A stretch of DNA of 64,000 nucleotides from Streptomyces cavernae (GTDB lineage Bacteria; Actinomycetota; Actinomycetes; Streptomycetales; Streptomycetaceae), in contig NZ_ML137709.1 in assembly GCF_004023625.1 (NCBI RefSeq), positions 242,991-306,990 on the forward strand, in the 5' to 3' direction. This document shows, piece after piece, positions 1 through 10,640 of this stretch. Position numbers and translations under genes: made by a program. The notes under the pieces are model-generated. The model was not told the origin of the DNA. It saw nothing but the letters and a program-made list of their open reading frames with translations, and did no database searches. The first letter of the stretch is position 1. Each line of letters starts with the position of its first letter.

Positions 1-1
1 G

Positions 2-640
2 AAGGTGAACGCCGCCTACGTGGACAAGGTCGCGGGCTTCCACGTCGCCGCCGAGGCGCACTCGGCGCAGGAGGCACTGCGGCAACTGGAGCTGCTGCCA
101 CAACTGGACCTCGTGCTGCTGGATCACTATCTGCCGGACGAGACGGGTCTCGCGGTCGTACAGGAGATGCGCCGACGCGGTCACCAGACCGACGTGATCA
201 TGGTGACGGCGGCACGGGACGTCTCCACTGTGCAGGCGGCGATGCGGCACGGCGCACTGCAGTACCTGGTCAAACCGTTCGCGTTCGCGGGCCTGCGCGC
301 CAAGCTCGAGGCGTACGCGGAACTGCGGCGCACCCTCGACAGTGGCGGCGAGGCCGAACAGGCCCAGGTGGACCGCATCTTCGGGGCCCTGTCGGCGGGT
401 TCGGAGCCGGATCTGCCGAAGGGGCACTCCCCCACCACCGCCGAGCTCGTCCGTCGTGCCCTGGTGAGCGCCGAAGGCCCGCTGTCCGCTCAGGAGATCG
501 CCGAGCGGACCGGACTGAGCCGGCAGACCGCCCAGCGCTATCTGAAGCTCCTGGAGCGCACCGGGCGGGCCACGCTCACCCTGAAGTACGGCGACGCTGG
601 CCGCCCGGAGCATCGCTACGCCTGGGCGACCCGCACCTGA
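2..640 (+). CDS. Response regulator, CitB/DcuR type (5' end outside window)
   Basis: Two-component response regulator whose frame is already open at the left edge, so the beginning of the receiver domain, including the first acidic residues, lies outside. The visible receiver contains the phosphoacceptor stretch LVLLDHYLPDETGL, the conserved Thr in IMVTAARD and the Lys in YLVKPF. The C-terminal half (about residues 140-205 of the visible part) is a helix-turn-helix of the CitB/DcuR kind (LSAQEIAERTGLSRQTAQRYLKL), known from regulators of organic-acid uptake. The partner kinase is presumably upstream, outside the window. The next gene, a convergent acetate/solute symporter, fits a nutrient-uptake role, but a regulatory link is inference. 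Confidence 0.88.
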   Translation, partial: KVNAAYVDKVAGFHVAAEAHSAQEALRQLELLPQLDLVLLDHYLPDETGLAVVQEMRRRGHQTDVIMVTAARDVSTVQAAMRHGALQYLVKPFAFAGLRAKLEAYAELRRTLDSGGEAEQAQVDRIFGALSAGSEPDLPKGHSPTTAELVRRALVSAEGPLSAQEIAERTGLSRQTAQRYLKLLERTGRATLTLKYGDAGRPEHRYAWATRT

Positions 641-745
641 GTACACGACCGGGATCAGCGCGGCCTGAGTCCGGTGGACCAGCGCGTGCGCGAGCGGGGT
701 TGAGGCACGGTCATCTGATCACCGCGGCCGACGCGACGCCGTCCG

Positions 746-2338
746 TCACACCGCCCCGGCCCCGGTCAGCGCCCGCACCTCCGTCTCCGCGTGCCGAGCC
801 TCGTCCGGTGGCTCGGGGGACGTGACCGCTCCGAGCCACCCGGCGAGGAAGCCCAGCGGGATGGAGACGAGCCCCGGGTTCTCCAGCGGGAAGTACTGGA
901 AGTCGAGGTCGGGGAAGAGCGAGGCCGGGCTGCCCGACACCACGGGTGACAGCACGACGAGCACCAGCGCAGGCACCAGGCCGCCGTAGACGGACCATAC
1001 GGCGCCGCGGGTGGTGAAGCCGCGCCAGAACAGCGAGTAAAGCAGCACCGGCAGATTCGCGGACGCGGCGACGGCGAAGGCGAGACCCACCAGGAACGCC
1101 ACATTGAGGTCGCGCGCGAGCAGCCCCAGTGCGATCGCGACGACTCCGATCCCGACCGCGGCGGCACGTGCCACGGCGACTTCGCTGTGGGGCTTGGCAC
1201 GGCGCCGGCGCAGCGAGGCATACAGGTCGTGTGCCACCGACGCCGACGACGCGAGGGTGATCCCGGCGACGACCGCGAGGATGGTGGCGAAGGCGATCGC
1301 GGCGACGACGGCGAACAGGACCGTTCCGCCCGTTGATCCCGATCCGCCGCCCAGATCGAGCGCCAGCAGCGGCACCGCCGTGTTCCCCGCCGGGTTCGAC
1401 CTCCGTACGGCGTCGGAGCCGACGAGGGCCGCCGCGCCGAAGCCCAGCACGATCGTCATCAGATAGAAGCCGCCGATCAGACCGATGGACCAGACGACGG
1501 ACCGCCTGGCGGCCCGCGCGGTCGGCACGGTGTAGAAGCGGGACAGGATGTGCGGCAGCCCGGCCGTACCGAGCACCAGCGCGAGTCCCAGGCTGATGAA
1601 GTCGAACCGCGCGGTCCAGTCCCCGCCGTACTTCAGTCCGGGAGCGAGGAAGTCGTCACCGTGACCACTGCGCTCCGCCGCCGTGCGCAGCAACTGGTCG
1701 AAGTCGCCGTGGAAGCGCACCAGCACGAGCGCTGTCAGCGCGACGGTGCCGCCCATCAGCAGGACCGCCTTCACGATCTGGATCCACGTGGTGGCCCGCA
1801 TCCCTCCCAGCGAGACATAGATCACCATGAGCGCGCCGACACCGATCACCGCCCAGTTGCGCGCCGCGCCGCTCGTACCGCCCAGCAGCAGCGCGACCAG
1901 GCTGCCCGCCCCGACCATCTGCGCGACCAGGTACAGGACGGACACGGTCACCGAGGAGGTTCCCGCCGCGATCCGCACCGGCCGCTCCCTCATCCGGGCG
2001 GCGACGACGTCGGCCAGCGTGAACCGGCCGCAGTTGCGCACCAGTTCAGCGACCAGGAACAGCACCACCAGCCAGGCGACGAGGAACCCGACCGAGTAGA
2101 GCAGCCCGTCGTAGCCGTAGAGCGCGATGAGCCCCGAGATGCCGAGGAAGGAGGCGGCGGACATGTAGTCGCCTGCGATGGCGAAACCGTTCTCCATCGG
2201 GGAGAACAGACGCCCTCCCACATAGAACTCCTCCGCCGACCCGTGCCGGTCGCGGCTCACCCAGGTGGTGATCCCCAGAGTGACGGCGACGAACGCGCTG
2301 AACAGCAGCAGCGCCAGCATCTGGTGGTTCCCCGTCAC
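746..2338 (-). CDS. Solute:sodium symporter (ActP/acetate-permease-like)
   Basis: A 530-residue polytopic membrane protein of the sodium:solute symporter family, closest in character to cation/acetate symporters. Diagnostic stretches are EEFYVGGRLFSPMENGFAIA near the N-terminus, GDYMSAASFLG in the second helix, and GTAGLPHILSRFYTVP in the middle. About 13 hydrophobic helices can be drawn, and the length is normal for the family. The start ATG overlaps the stop of the preceding DUF485 gene by 4 bp (ATGA), so the two are translationally coupled. The pair DUF485-ActP is a common operon for monocarboxylate uptake. Substrate (acetate, pyruvate or similar) cannot be told from sequence. Confidence 0.9.
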   Translation of the reverse strand: MTGNHQMLALLLFSAFVAVTLGITTWVSRDRHGSAEEFYVGGRLFSPMENGFAIAGDYMSAASFLGISGLIALYGYDGLLYSVGFLVAWLVVLFLVAELVRNCGRFTLADVVAARMRERPVRIAAGTSSVTVSVLYLVAQMVGAGSLVALLLGGTSGAARNWAVIGVGALMVIYVSLGGMRATTWIQIVKAVLLMGGTVALTALVLVRFHGDFDQLLRTAAERSGHGDDFLAPGLKYGGDWTARFDFISLGLALVLGTAGLPHILSRFYTVPTARAARRSVVWSIGLIGGFYLMTIVLGFGAAALVGSDAVRRSNPAGNTAVPLLALDLGGGSGSTGGTVLFAVVAAIAFATILAVVAGITLASSASVAHDLYASLRRRRAKPHSEVAVARAAAVGIGVVAIALGLLARDLNVAFLVGLAFAVAASANLPVLLYSLFWRGFTTRGAVWSVYGGLVPALVLVVLSPVVSGSPASLFPDLDFQYFPLENPGLVSIPLGFLAGWLGAVTSPEPPDEARHAETEVRALTGAGAV

Positions 2339-2895
2339 CGCTCACCACCCCTGACCGTGCGCGTCAACTCCTGGGTGTCCCAGCGCAGTTCCAGTGCGGC
2401 CCGGTCCCGGCGCAGCCGCGCGTGCCGGGCGTACGCCCAGGTGAACAGGAAGGTGGTGAGGAACTGTCCCAGCCCCGACAGCATCGCCACGTTCACCGCG
2501 CCCGCCACCGGCCGCGCCATCAGCCCCGGAGCGGAGGTCGCGGTCACCACGTAGACCACGTACCAGGTGAAGAAGACGGCCACGGCCGGAACCACGAACC
2601 TCCGGTACCGCCTGCGGACTTCTCGGAAGGCCTCGCTGCGCTGAACCTCCAGATAGATCTCGGCCGCCGCGGTGCGGTCCTCCGGTCGACGTCGCGGGGA
2701 CGCTGCCGCCGGGGTGGGCGCGCCCGTACCGTCCAACTCGCCCCAGCCGGAGGCGAGTGCGTCGTACCAGGGGTCGTCGAGCCTCACCGGTCCGGCCGCC
2801 CCCGTGGCGACCGGTTCCGGGCCGTAGCCCTCCTGGGGCACGACCGACCTCTCAGGACCGCGTTGGCGACCACTGTTGCTTGACTGCATGCCCAA
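2335..2895 (-). CDS. DUF485 domain membrane protein
   Basis: A 186-residue protein with a long polar, Pro/Gly-rich N-terminal half (about residues 1-85) and a C-terminal DUF485 core. The core begins near QRSEAFREVRRRYRRFVVP and is followed by two membrane helices (AVAVFFTWYVVYVVTATSAP and an AMLSGLGQFLTTFLFTWAYA-type segment). DUF485 proteins accompany ActP-type symporters and are assumed to assist them; biochemical function is not established. It is the first gene of the operon. The N-terminal extension is longer than in enterobacterial YjcH-like proteins. A later in-frame start cannot be excluded, since no strong ribosome-binding site stands before this ATG. Confidence 0.85.
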   Translation of the reverse strand: MGMQSSNSGRQRGPERSVVPQEGYGPEPVATGAAGPVRLDDPWYDALASGWGELDGTGAPTPAAASPRRRPEDRTAAAEIYLEVQRSEAFREVRRRYRRFVVPAVAVFFTWYVVYVVTATSAPGLMARPVAGAVNVAMLSGLGQFLTTFLFTWAYARHARLRRDRAALELRWDTQELTRTVRGGER

Positions 2896-3010
2896 GGATG
2901 GGCAGATCAGGAAGATCCCGGACTCTTCTCCCGGTGCTGTTCACCCCATCAGGTGACCTGACTGCCGGGTGGCGCCCACGAGACCCTTCCCGTGGGCGAA
3001 ACGAGCACGG

Positions 3011-3046
3011 CTCCGCCCGGGCACCGCGGCGGGTGCCCGGGCGGAG
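3011..3046 (-). terminator. Terminator downstream of parE
   Basis: Perfect 15-bp inverted repeat (CTCCGCCCGGGCACC, 3011-3025, against 3032-3046) with a 6-nt loop, about 20 nt beyond the parE stop codon. There is no T tract, as usual for Streptomyces terminators. Confidence 0.75.
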
Positions 3047-3067
3047 GCGTGCGGTCGGTGCGGAGCG

Positions 3068-5191
3068 CTACGCGTCGATGCGCGAGCGGTCCAGCGTCGC
3101 GGCCGAACTGGAGATGAACTCCTTGCGCGGAGCCACCTCATTGCCCATCAGGAGGTCGAAGACCTGCTCGGCGGCCTCCAGGTCGGTGAGGTTGATCCGG
3201 CGCAGGGTGCGGTGGCGCGGGTCCATGGTCGTCTCGGCCAGCTGGTCGGCGTCCATCTCACCGAGGCCCTTGTACCGCTGGATCGAGTCCTTGTACCGGA
3301 TGCCCTTGCTCTGGAACTCCAGCAGCTTGTCGCGCAGTTCGCGGTCCGAGTAGGTGTAGACGTATTTGTCCTGGCCCTTCTTCGGCTGGATCAGTTCGAT
3401 ACGGTGCAGCGGCGGCACCGCGGCGAACACCCGGCCGGACTCGACCATGGGCCTCATGTACCGGTGGAACAGCGTCAGGAGCAGGGTGCGGATGTGGGAC
3501 CCGTCCACATCGGCGTCGGTCATCATGATGATCTTGCCGTAGCGCGCCGTGTCGATGTCGAAGGTCCGGCCGGACCCCGCACCTATGACCTGGATGATCG
3601 CGCCGCATTCGGCATTCTTCAGCATGTCCGACACGGACGACTTCTGAACGTTGAGGATCTTGCCGCGAATCGGGAGCAGAGCCTGGAACTCGGAGTTCCG
3701 CGCCAGCTTGGCGGTGCCCAGCGCGGAGTCGCCCTCGACGATGAACAGTTCGCTGCGCTCGACGTCGTCGCTGCGGCAGTCGGCGAGCTTGGCGGGCAGC
3801 GAGGAGGACTCCAGTGCCGTCTTCCGGCGCTGCGCGTCCTTGTGCTGGCGGGCCGCGATACGGGTCCGGGCCGCGGCGACCGCCTTCTCCAGGACGACCC
3901 GGGCCTGCGCGGCGGCGTCCCGCTTCGTCGAGGTCAGGAATGCCTTGAGCTCCTTGGTGACCACGTTGGTCACGATGCGGCGGGCGGCCGAGGTGCCGAG
4001 CACCTCCTTGGTCTGGCCCTCGAACTGCGGCTCCGCCAGGCGGACGGTGACGACGGCGGTGAGCCCCTCCAATGCGTCGTCCTTGACGATGTCGTCCTCG
4101 GCGACGCGCAGCATCTTCTTGGTGCGCAGTACTTCGTTCATCGTCCTGGTGACGGCCTGCTCGAATCCCGCGACGTGGGTGCCGCCCTTGGGGGTGGCGA
4201 TAATGTTCACGAAGGACTTCAGGGTCGTGTCGTAGCCGGTGCCCCAGCGCAGCGCCACGTCCACGCCGAGTTGCCGGGTGACCTCGGTGGGCGTCATCTG
4301 ACCGTGGTCGTCGAGGACCGGAACGGTCTCCTTGAAGCTTCCCTCGCCGGAGAAGCGGAGGACGTCGCAGACCGGCTTGTCCGTGGCCAGGAACTCACAG
4401 AACTCGCTGATCCCACCGTCGAAACGGAATGACTCCTCGCCCTTGCTGCCGTCCTCGCCGAGTCCGTACTCGTCGCGGACCACGATGGTCAGGCCGGGCA
4501 CCAGGAACGCGGTCTGGCGGGCGCGCTGGTGGAGGTGCTCCAGGGACAGCTTGGCGTCCTTCAGGAAGATCTGACGGTCCGCCCAGTAGCGCACGCGCGT
4601 GCCGGTGCGGGTCTTGGGGATCCTCTTGGCCTTGCGCAGGCCGCCCTTGGCCTCGAACTTGGCGTCCGGACCGAGGGACGCGAACGCTCCGGGAACGCCC
4701 CGACGGAAGCTGATGGCGTGGGTGTGCCCGGCCCGGTCGACCTCGACGTCCAGACGCGCGGAGAGCGCGTTCACCACGGAGGCGCCCACACCGTGCAGAC
4801 CACCGGATGCCGCGTACGAACCGCCGCCGAACTTGCCGCCGGCGTGCAGCTTGGTCATCACGACCTCGACGCCGGAGAGGCCGGTCTTGGGCTCCACGTC
4901 GACCGGGATGCCACGGCCGTTGTCACGCACCTCGACCGAGGCGTCGTCGTGCAGGATCACCTCGATGTGGTCGCAGTAGCCGCCCAGGGCTTCGTCGACG
5001 GAGTTGTCGATGATCTCCCACAGGCAGTGCATCAGACCACGACTGTCCGTGGATCCGATGTACATGCCGGGACGCTTGCGCACCGCCTCGAGCCCCTCGA
5101 GGACGAGCAGGTGCCGCGCGGTGTAGTTGGAACCGTCCCGGTCTGCTCCGGTCAGCAACGCTGTGGACGGCACGGACGTATCGGCGGTCAC
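3068..5191 (-). CDS. parE: DNA topoisomerase IV subunit B
   Basis: ATPase subunit of a type IIA topoisomerase, 707 residues with the chosen GTG start. That start has GAGGAG 8 nt upstream and gives VTADTSVPS; the frame stays open further upstream, but that extension has no conserved features. Visible elements are the GHKL ATP site (WEIIDNSVDEA near residue 60, DNGRGIPV, GGLHGVGAS) and the TOPRIM domain with FIVEGDSALG and the Mg-binding MTDADVDGSHIRTLL. The RKRPGMYIGS and QRYKGLGEM motifs are also present. Streptomyces has gyrB near oriC, so this second copy next to hrdB is ParE, which acts with ParC to decatenate chromosomes; ParC is not in the window. The gene appears monocistronic. Confidence 0.95.
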   Translation of the reverse strand: MTADTSVPSTALLTGADRDGSNYTARHLLVLEGLEAVRKRPGMYIGSTDSRGLMHCLWEIIDNSVDEALGGYCDHIEVILHDDASVEVRDNGRGIPVDVEPKTGLSGVEVVMTKLHAGGKFGGGSYAASGGLHGVGASVVNALSARLDVEVDRAGHTHAISFRRGVPGAFASLGPDAKFEAKGGLRKAKRIPKTRTGTRVRYWADRQIFLKDAKLSLEHLHQRARQTAFLVPGLTIVVRDEYGLGEDGSKGEESFRFDGGISEFCEFLATDKPVCDVLRFSGEGSFKETVPVLDDHGQMTPTEVTRQLGVDVALRWGTGYDTTLKSFVNIIATPKGGTHVAGFEQAVTRTMNEVLRTKKMLRVAEDDIVKDDALEGLTAVVTVRLAEPQFEGQTKEVLGTSAARRIVTNVVTKELKAFLTSTKRDAAAQARVVLEKAVAAARTRIAARQHKDAQRRKTALESSSLPAKLADCRSDDVERSELFIVEGDSALGTAKLARNSEFQALLPIRGKILNVQKSSVSDMLKNAECGAIIQVIGAGSGRTFDIDTARYGKIIMMTDADVDGSHIRTLLLTLFHRYMRPMVESGRVFAAVPPLHRIELIQPKKGQDKYVYTYSDRELRDKLLEFQSKGIRYKDSIQRYKGLGEMDADQLAETTMDPRHRTLRRINLTDLEAAEQVFDLLMGNEVAPRKEFISSSAATLDRSRIDA

Positions 5192-5632
5192 GCGGTTCGC
5201 TCCTCGCTGAATTTCAGTTGGGGCCCTCTGGGGTAAGGGTCCGGCTTCGGTCGCCGCTCCGAGGGTACCGAGGCCTGGTAGAGCCGATGTAACGCCACCC
5301 TCGCCCCGGAACCAGACTAGTGCAGGCTCGTATGCGTGTTCGATCCCTCGATGGAGTGAAGTACATATCACGTTCCCTTCGGGGCATGAACCATTTAGGC
5401 TCCGGGCACGTCCTCATGAACAACCGGCAAGCCAGCCGGTAGGACCGAACCTGACAGCAAGAGCGAACCCGTACGACACGAAGACACGCAATACGGCTCA
5501 TTCGCCGCCAACCGGCAGCAGCCAGCCGCCGAGAAAAGCAATTTTCGAGGAAAAGCCAAGAGCGGGAACGTTTTCGGCCTGGTTGGATGTTGACCCTGGT
5601 ACGACAGCTCGTCGAGCTAGAGAAGAGGCGAC
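5192..5632. promoter_or_regulatory. Divergent promoter region parE / small zinc-ribbon gene
   Basis: Gene-free 441 bp that must hold the promoters of both flanking, outward-facing genes. The segment is less GC-rich than the surroundings (for example around 5530-5570). For the rightward gene, GGGAAC at 5561-5566 followed after 19 nt by GTTG at 5586-5589 resembles a sigma-R/ECF-type promoter, but the spacer is one base longer than the usual 18. No clear operator was found. Confidence 0.35.
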
Positions 5633-5863
5633 GTGACTACTGTTCTGACCCCCGCGAGCCCGCTGACGGCCGCAGACCGCTGCGACCGTTGCGGTGCACA
5701 GGCCTACCTGCGAGTCGTCCTGATCAGCGGCGGTGAACTGCTCTTCTGCGCCCACCACGGACGCAAGTTCGAGCCGGAACTCAAGAAGATCGCCGCTGAG
5801 ATACAGGACGAGACGGAGCGGCTGACGACCGCTCCGACCAGCGCAGCCGACGAGGAACGCTGA
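5633..5863 (+). CDS. Small zinc-ribbon protein (DUF7455-like)
   Basis: A 76-residue protein starting at GTG with AAGAGG 6 nt upstream. The core holds CDRCGAQAYLRV and, 20 residues later, LLFCAHHGRKFEPEL. This gives a Cys-x2-Cys plus Cys-x2-His pattern, which suggests one bound zinc ion, followed by a short amphipathic helix. Small proteins of this type are widespread beside parE/hrdB in Streptomyces; I know of no assigned function. It faces the secreted protease gene, and a shared terminator hairpin lies between them. Confidence 0.8.
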   Translation: MTTVLTPASPLTAADRCDRCGAQAYLRVVLISGGELLFCAHHGRKFEPELKKIAAEIQDETERLTTAPTSAADEER

Positions 5864-5903
5864 CACATCGCAACGACGAGCCAGCTCCGGCAAGGCCGGT
5901 CAT

Positions 5904-5940
5904 CGGGCGGCCGCACCTGCACCCGCAGGGCGGCCGCCCG
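5904..5940. terminator. Bidirectional terminator
   Basis: An 11-bp perfect stem (CGGGCGGCCGC, 5904-5914, against 5930-5940) with a 15-nt loop, between two convergent genes (stops at 5863 and 6047). It can serve both strands. Confidence 0.6.
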
Positions 5941-6046
5941 TCCTCATGACAGCGGAGTGTTATTCCCGTCACGCACCCCTCGGGCGCGGGCGCGATACGG
6001 ATACGGACACGGACACGGGCACTGGCGGAACCGGCCCGGGAGAGCC

Positions 6047-6865
6047 TCAGCGGCTCGGCCGAAGCTTGCGGACCACGTCCGAGACCCGTGTGTAGACCCC
6101 CGGGCTGGCGGCCTGTCCACAGCCGCTCCCCCACGAGACCAGACCGATCAGACGCCCCGAGGCCACCAGGGGTCCACCACTGTCACCTTGGCAGGCGTCT
6201 CGCCCGCCACCGGTCGCCCCGGCGCAGAGCATCGAGGCCGGCACATACGTGCCGTCGGCGCTGCCCGGATACGCCCTCTGACAGGTCGCGTCGGGCAGCA
6301 CCTCCACCCTCGCGCCCCGTAGCGCGCGTGCGTAGTCGCCCGCCCCCGTGGTGTCTCCCCAGCCGTAGACGGTGGCGCTCGTACCCGGCCGGTACGCGGC
6401 GTCACCCATCGGGGCCATGGGGATCACAGCGCCCTGTGGCAGCGCGCTCGCCAGCGTGAGCACGGCGAAGTCGCCGGCGTTGGTGCGACTGCTGTAGTCA
6501 GGGTTGACCGTGACGTCGCGCACCCGGATCTCGCGACCGTCCGACGCGAGCAGGTCGCTGCGGCCCTGGATGATCGCCAGATCCGACAGTTCCCGGACCG
6601 GCCCACCCAGGGCCTCCTCGCCCATACAGTGGGCCGCGGTGAGCACCGTCGACCGGCCGATCACCACACCGCCGCAGAACTGCCCCCCACGCGTACCCCC
6701 GAACCGGTCACGGCTGGCGACGGCCACTGTCCAGGGGACCGCGGACGCCTGGACGGGAAAGCCGCCGATGACGACGCTGTCGGCCGCCGCGGTGCCGGGC
6801 GAGGCCAGGGGTATCACGGCCGCCACGGCCGCGAGTGCGAGTGCTCGGGCGAATGGACGAGGCAT
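6047..6865 (-). CDS. Secreted trypsin-like serine protease (S1 family)
   Basis: A 272-residue exported protease. A Sec signal peptide (about residues 1-29, ending SPGTAAADS) is followed by VVIGGFPVQ, the zymogen-activation-like N-terminus of S1 enzymes. The triad is complete: His in LTAAHCMG, Asp in NAGDFAVLTL, and Ser in CQGDSGGPLV. Asp in the GRDACQGDSGGP loop predicts trypsin-like specificity for Arg/Lys. Paired cysteines fit the usual chymotrypsin-fold disulphides. The start is ATG with GAGGA 6 nt upstream. Only a very short pro-sequence is possible. The gene stands alone, convergent with the small zinc-ribbon gene. Substrate unknown. Confidence 0.9.
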   Translation of the reverse strand: MPRPFARALALAAVAAVIPLASPGTAAADSVVIGGFPVQASAVPWTVAVASRDRFGGTRGGQFCGGVVIGRSTVLTAAHCMGEEALGGPVRELSDLAIIQGRSDLLASDGREIRVRDVTVNPDYSSRTNAGDFAVLTLASALPQGAVIPMAPMGDAAYRPGTSATVYGWGDTTGAGDYARALRGARVEVLPDATCQRAYPGSADGTYVPASMLCAGATGGGRDACQGDSGGPLVASGRLIGLVSWGSGCGQAASPGVYTRVSDVVRKLRPSR

Positions 6866-7352
6866 GCGCGTTCCTCACTCTGAGCTGACAGAGACATACC
6901 CAGAGTGATCCAGCCTGGCAGTGCTCGCATGCCGCGCAAGGCCCGAGCGCTCCCGTACGCCCGCTGCCGCTCCTACAAGCCGGGGCGCGCGTGCGCTACG
7001 ACAGCGCGAGCGTCAGAAGAGGCCTGAGAGCCGGTCCAGCGCGTCGTGGAGACGCGCGGTCCCTGAGGACCCGCCGCGGTCCCCTGAGACCCGCCGCGGC
7101 CCCAGGGACCGCGGGGACTGCCCGTGGTGCCGTGCGCGGGCAGGGCGCGAAGTGGCAGGCATGGCGCCACAGCTGCTCGGCACGACCGTCCAGGCACGGC
7201 GATTACGTCCGCCCGGCTACGACCGCCGGCACGGCGCGACAGCTGCTCGGCGCCGCAGCCGCTCGGCGCAGTGGCCAGGCTCAGGTGTGAGAGCCGGCTC
7301 TGGGGGCGCCGGTGCTCCGTGCAGCCGCCAGAACTCCTCGGCACGGCCGGCG

Positions 7353-7468
7353 GGGGCGGGCTCGGCACGGCCGACGGCCTCGGCCCGTCTGGCAGGCTCA
7401 CGGGGCCGACGGGGCGGGCTCGGCACGGCCGACGGCCTCGGCCCGTCTGGCAGGCTCACGGGGCCGAC
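7353..7468. repeat. 58-bp tandem duplication
   Basis: Two identical 58-bp units (7353-7410 and 7411-7468), each containing GGCTCGGCACGGCCGACGG and CGTCTGGCAGGCTCACGGGG. A few bases of a third copy follow. Confidence 0.85.
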
Positions 7469-7589
7469 GGGCTCGGCGTGGGGGGCGGGCGGGCAGCGCG
7501 GCTGGGGGCTCCGCGTAGGCGGCGGGCTGGGCGCGGCTGGTGGGCTCTGCGCGGGCAGCAGGCACTACATTTCCGGCGCACGCATGCCG

Positions 7590-7623
7590 AAGGGCCCGGC
7601 TCCCCCGCGGGAGCCGGGCCCTT
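7590..7623 (-). terminator. hrdB terminator
   Basis: Perfect 15-bp stem (AAGGGCCCGGCTCCC, 7590-7604, against 7609-7623) with a 4-nt loop, 44 nt beyond the hrdB stop codon. On the minus strand the stem ends in TT. Confidence 0.85.
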
Positions 7624-7667
7624 GGCCGTGCGGCCAACCAGTGGCCGACGAAACCTAGGACCGCGTT

Positions 7668-9215
<1,548 letters not shown>

Positions 9216-9331
9216 GAACAACCTCTCGGAACGTTGGAAAACGGCTTCCGGCCCCGTCCAGGATGGACCGGAGCCGACGACCGTCGACTGGGGGATGAGC
9301 CGACGGCGCGGGCGGGGGCCGGGAAGATGCA

Positions 9332-9359
9332 CAGCGCCGTGACCGGCGTCCGTATTCCC
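9332..9359 (-). promoter_or_regulatory. Sigma-R-like promoter upstream of hrdB
   Basis: On the minus strand GGGAAT (9354-9359) is followed after exactly 18 nt by GCTG (9332-9335). The sigma-R consensus is GGGAAT-N18-GTT, so only one core base deviates. As I recall, hrdB of S. coelicolor has a sigma-R-dependent second promoter, which would let thiol stress raise HrdB levels. The start codon lies about 110 nt downstream. Confidence 0.6.
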
Positions 9360-9502
9360 TCCTCGACTGTCACCTCTTAGGTCATCGCGCTGTTTCCCGG
9401 AGCGTTACGCCCAATCTTCGTGGCCCGAGTCACACCTCGTAACCACGCAAAAGCGTCCAGATACGGCCATACGTGGTCAGCAAGGGGCTCTAACGCGGCC
9501 GT

Positions 9503-9590
<88 letters not shown>

Positions 9591-9592
9591 CC

Positions 9593-9621
9593 CCTCGCCG
9601 GATTCCAGGGGTCCGGCGAGG
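9593..9621 (-). terminator. Hairpin downstream of whiH
   Basis: A 10-bp stem (CCTCGCCGGA, 9593-9602, against 9612-9621) with a 9-nt loop, 130 nt beyond the whiH stop and next to the poly-G/C tract. Could be the whiH terminator and the structure that blocked sequencing. Confidence 0.45.
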
Positions 9622-9752
9622 TCCGGCGGCACGTCGACGGACGGTCGAAAATTGTCGAAGGACCACCGAGAGACGGCAGAGGAGCGCCGAGAGACGACGC
9701 GGTGCGCCGCGCACCGGGCACACGCCCCGGTCGCATTCGCCTCGGCAGGCGG

Positions 9753-10640
9753 TCAGTGCTCGCGCGGGGCAGGCACCACGCGTTCCACCTCGGGGTGGAC
9801 GGTGAGCAGTTGACGCATGGCCGTCTCGGCTCCGGCTCCGTCGCCCGAGGCCAGGGCGTCGACGATGCGGGCGTGGTGTCCGAGGGAGCCGTCGTTCGGG
9901 CGGTCACAGCTGGTGGCCGGGCCGCCGGAGACCTGCAGGGCGGCCGAGACGATCCCGGACAGGTGCTCCAGCATGCGGTTGCCGGCGACCTGGATGAGCA
10001 GCGAGTGGAACTCGGTGTCGGCGCGCGAGTAGGTGAGCGCGTCGCCCTGGTCGAGGGCGTGGCCCATGATCTCCACCATGTCCGAGAGACGCTGCTGGAC
10101 CTCCTCCCTGCCGTGTCCGGCTGCCAGCCGGGCGGCGAGCGGCTCGATCGTCCAGCGCAGCTCGCTCAGCTCCCGCCGTTGGTCGTCGCGCTGTGGCCCG
10201 AAGGCCCGCCACTCGATGATGTCGGGGTCGAGGAGGTTCCAGTCACTGACGGGGCGGACGCGGGTGCCGACATTGGGGCGGGCACTGACGAGCCCCTTGG
10301 CCTCCAGTACGCGCAGCGATTCGCGGACGACGGTACGGGAGACCTCGAAGCGCTGTCCGATCTCCTCGGGAACCAGCGGACGGTCGGCGCCCAGATCGCC
10401 CGAAACGATCATCTGGCCCAGCTGCTGAACGAGTTGGCCGTGCAGTCCGCGCCCCCGGCTGCCGGCGGTGCGACGGCCGACGCGGCCCAGCTCCGGGTCC
10501 GCGGTCTCCCAGGCGGAGACGCCGACGCGTTCGACGGCGGAGGGTTCTGCGTAGGGGTAGCGGTCGAGTTCGCCCGGTCCTGCGAGGCCGGAGTCGGCGG
10601 AGCGGGCGGTGGTCATCATGGTGTGCGCAAGGGTACTCAC
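9753..10640 (-). CDS. whiH: Sporulation regulator WhiH (GntR/FadR family)
   Basis: A 295-residue transcription factor with a GntR-type winged helix at about residues 70-135 (HGQLVQQLGQMIVSGDL, then GQRFEVSRTVVRESLRVLEA). A FadR-type FCD effector domain follows (about 150-285), with the metal-site pattern of Asp/His residues around ADTEFHSLL, and SLGHHARIVDALASGD. Its place directly upstream of hrdB and the overall sequence identify it as WhiH, needed in S. coelicolor for regular sporulation septation of aerial hyphae and thought to autoregulate. The GTG at 10640 has AAAGGA just upstream, and the tandem ATGs eight codons later are alternatives. A sigma-WhiG -10 element lies about 90 nt upstream. 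Confidence 0.9.
   Translation of the reverse strand: MSTLAHTMMTTARSADSGLAGPGELDRYPYAEPSAVERVGVSAWETADPELGRVGRRTAGSRGRGLHGQLVQQLGQMIVSGDLGADRPLVPEEIGQRFEVSRTVVRESLRVLEAKGLVSARPNVGTRVRPVSDWNLLDPDIIEWRAFGPQRDDQRRELSELRWTIEPLAARLAAGHGREEVQQRLSDMVEIMGHALDQGDALTYSRADTEFHSLLIQVAGNRMLEHLSGIVSAALQVSGGPATSCDRPNDGSLGHHARIVDALASGDGAGAETAMRQLLTVHPEVERVVPAPREH

Larger units (their letters stand above)
6866..7667. other. Gene-free 800 bp between protease and hrdB
   Basis: No supportable gene. The right half is very GC-rich and holds a 58-bp tandem duplication (7353-7468, separate entry), several CGGCACGRCCG-type short repeats around 7180-7380, and the hrdB terminator at 7590. The left part next to 6865 should carry the protease promoter; none is recognisable. 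Confidence 0.6.
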
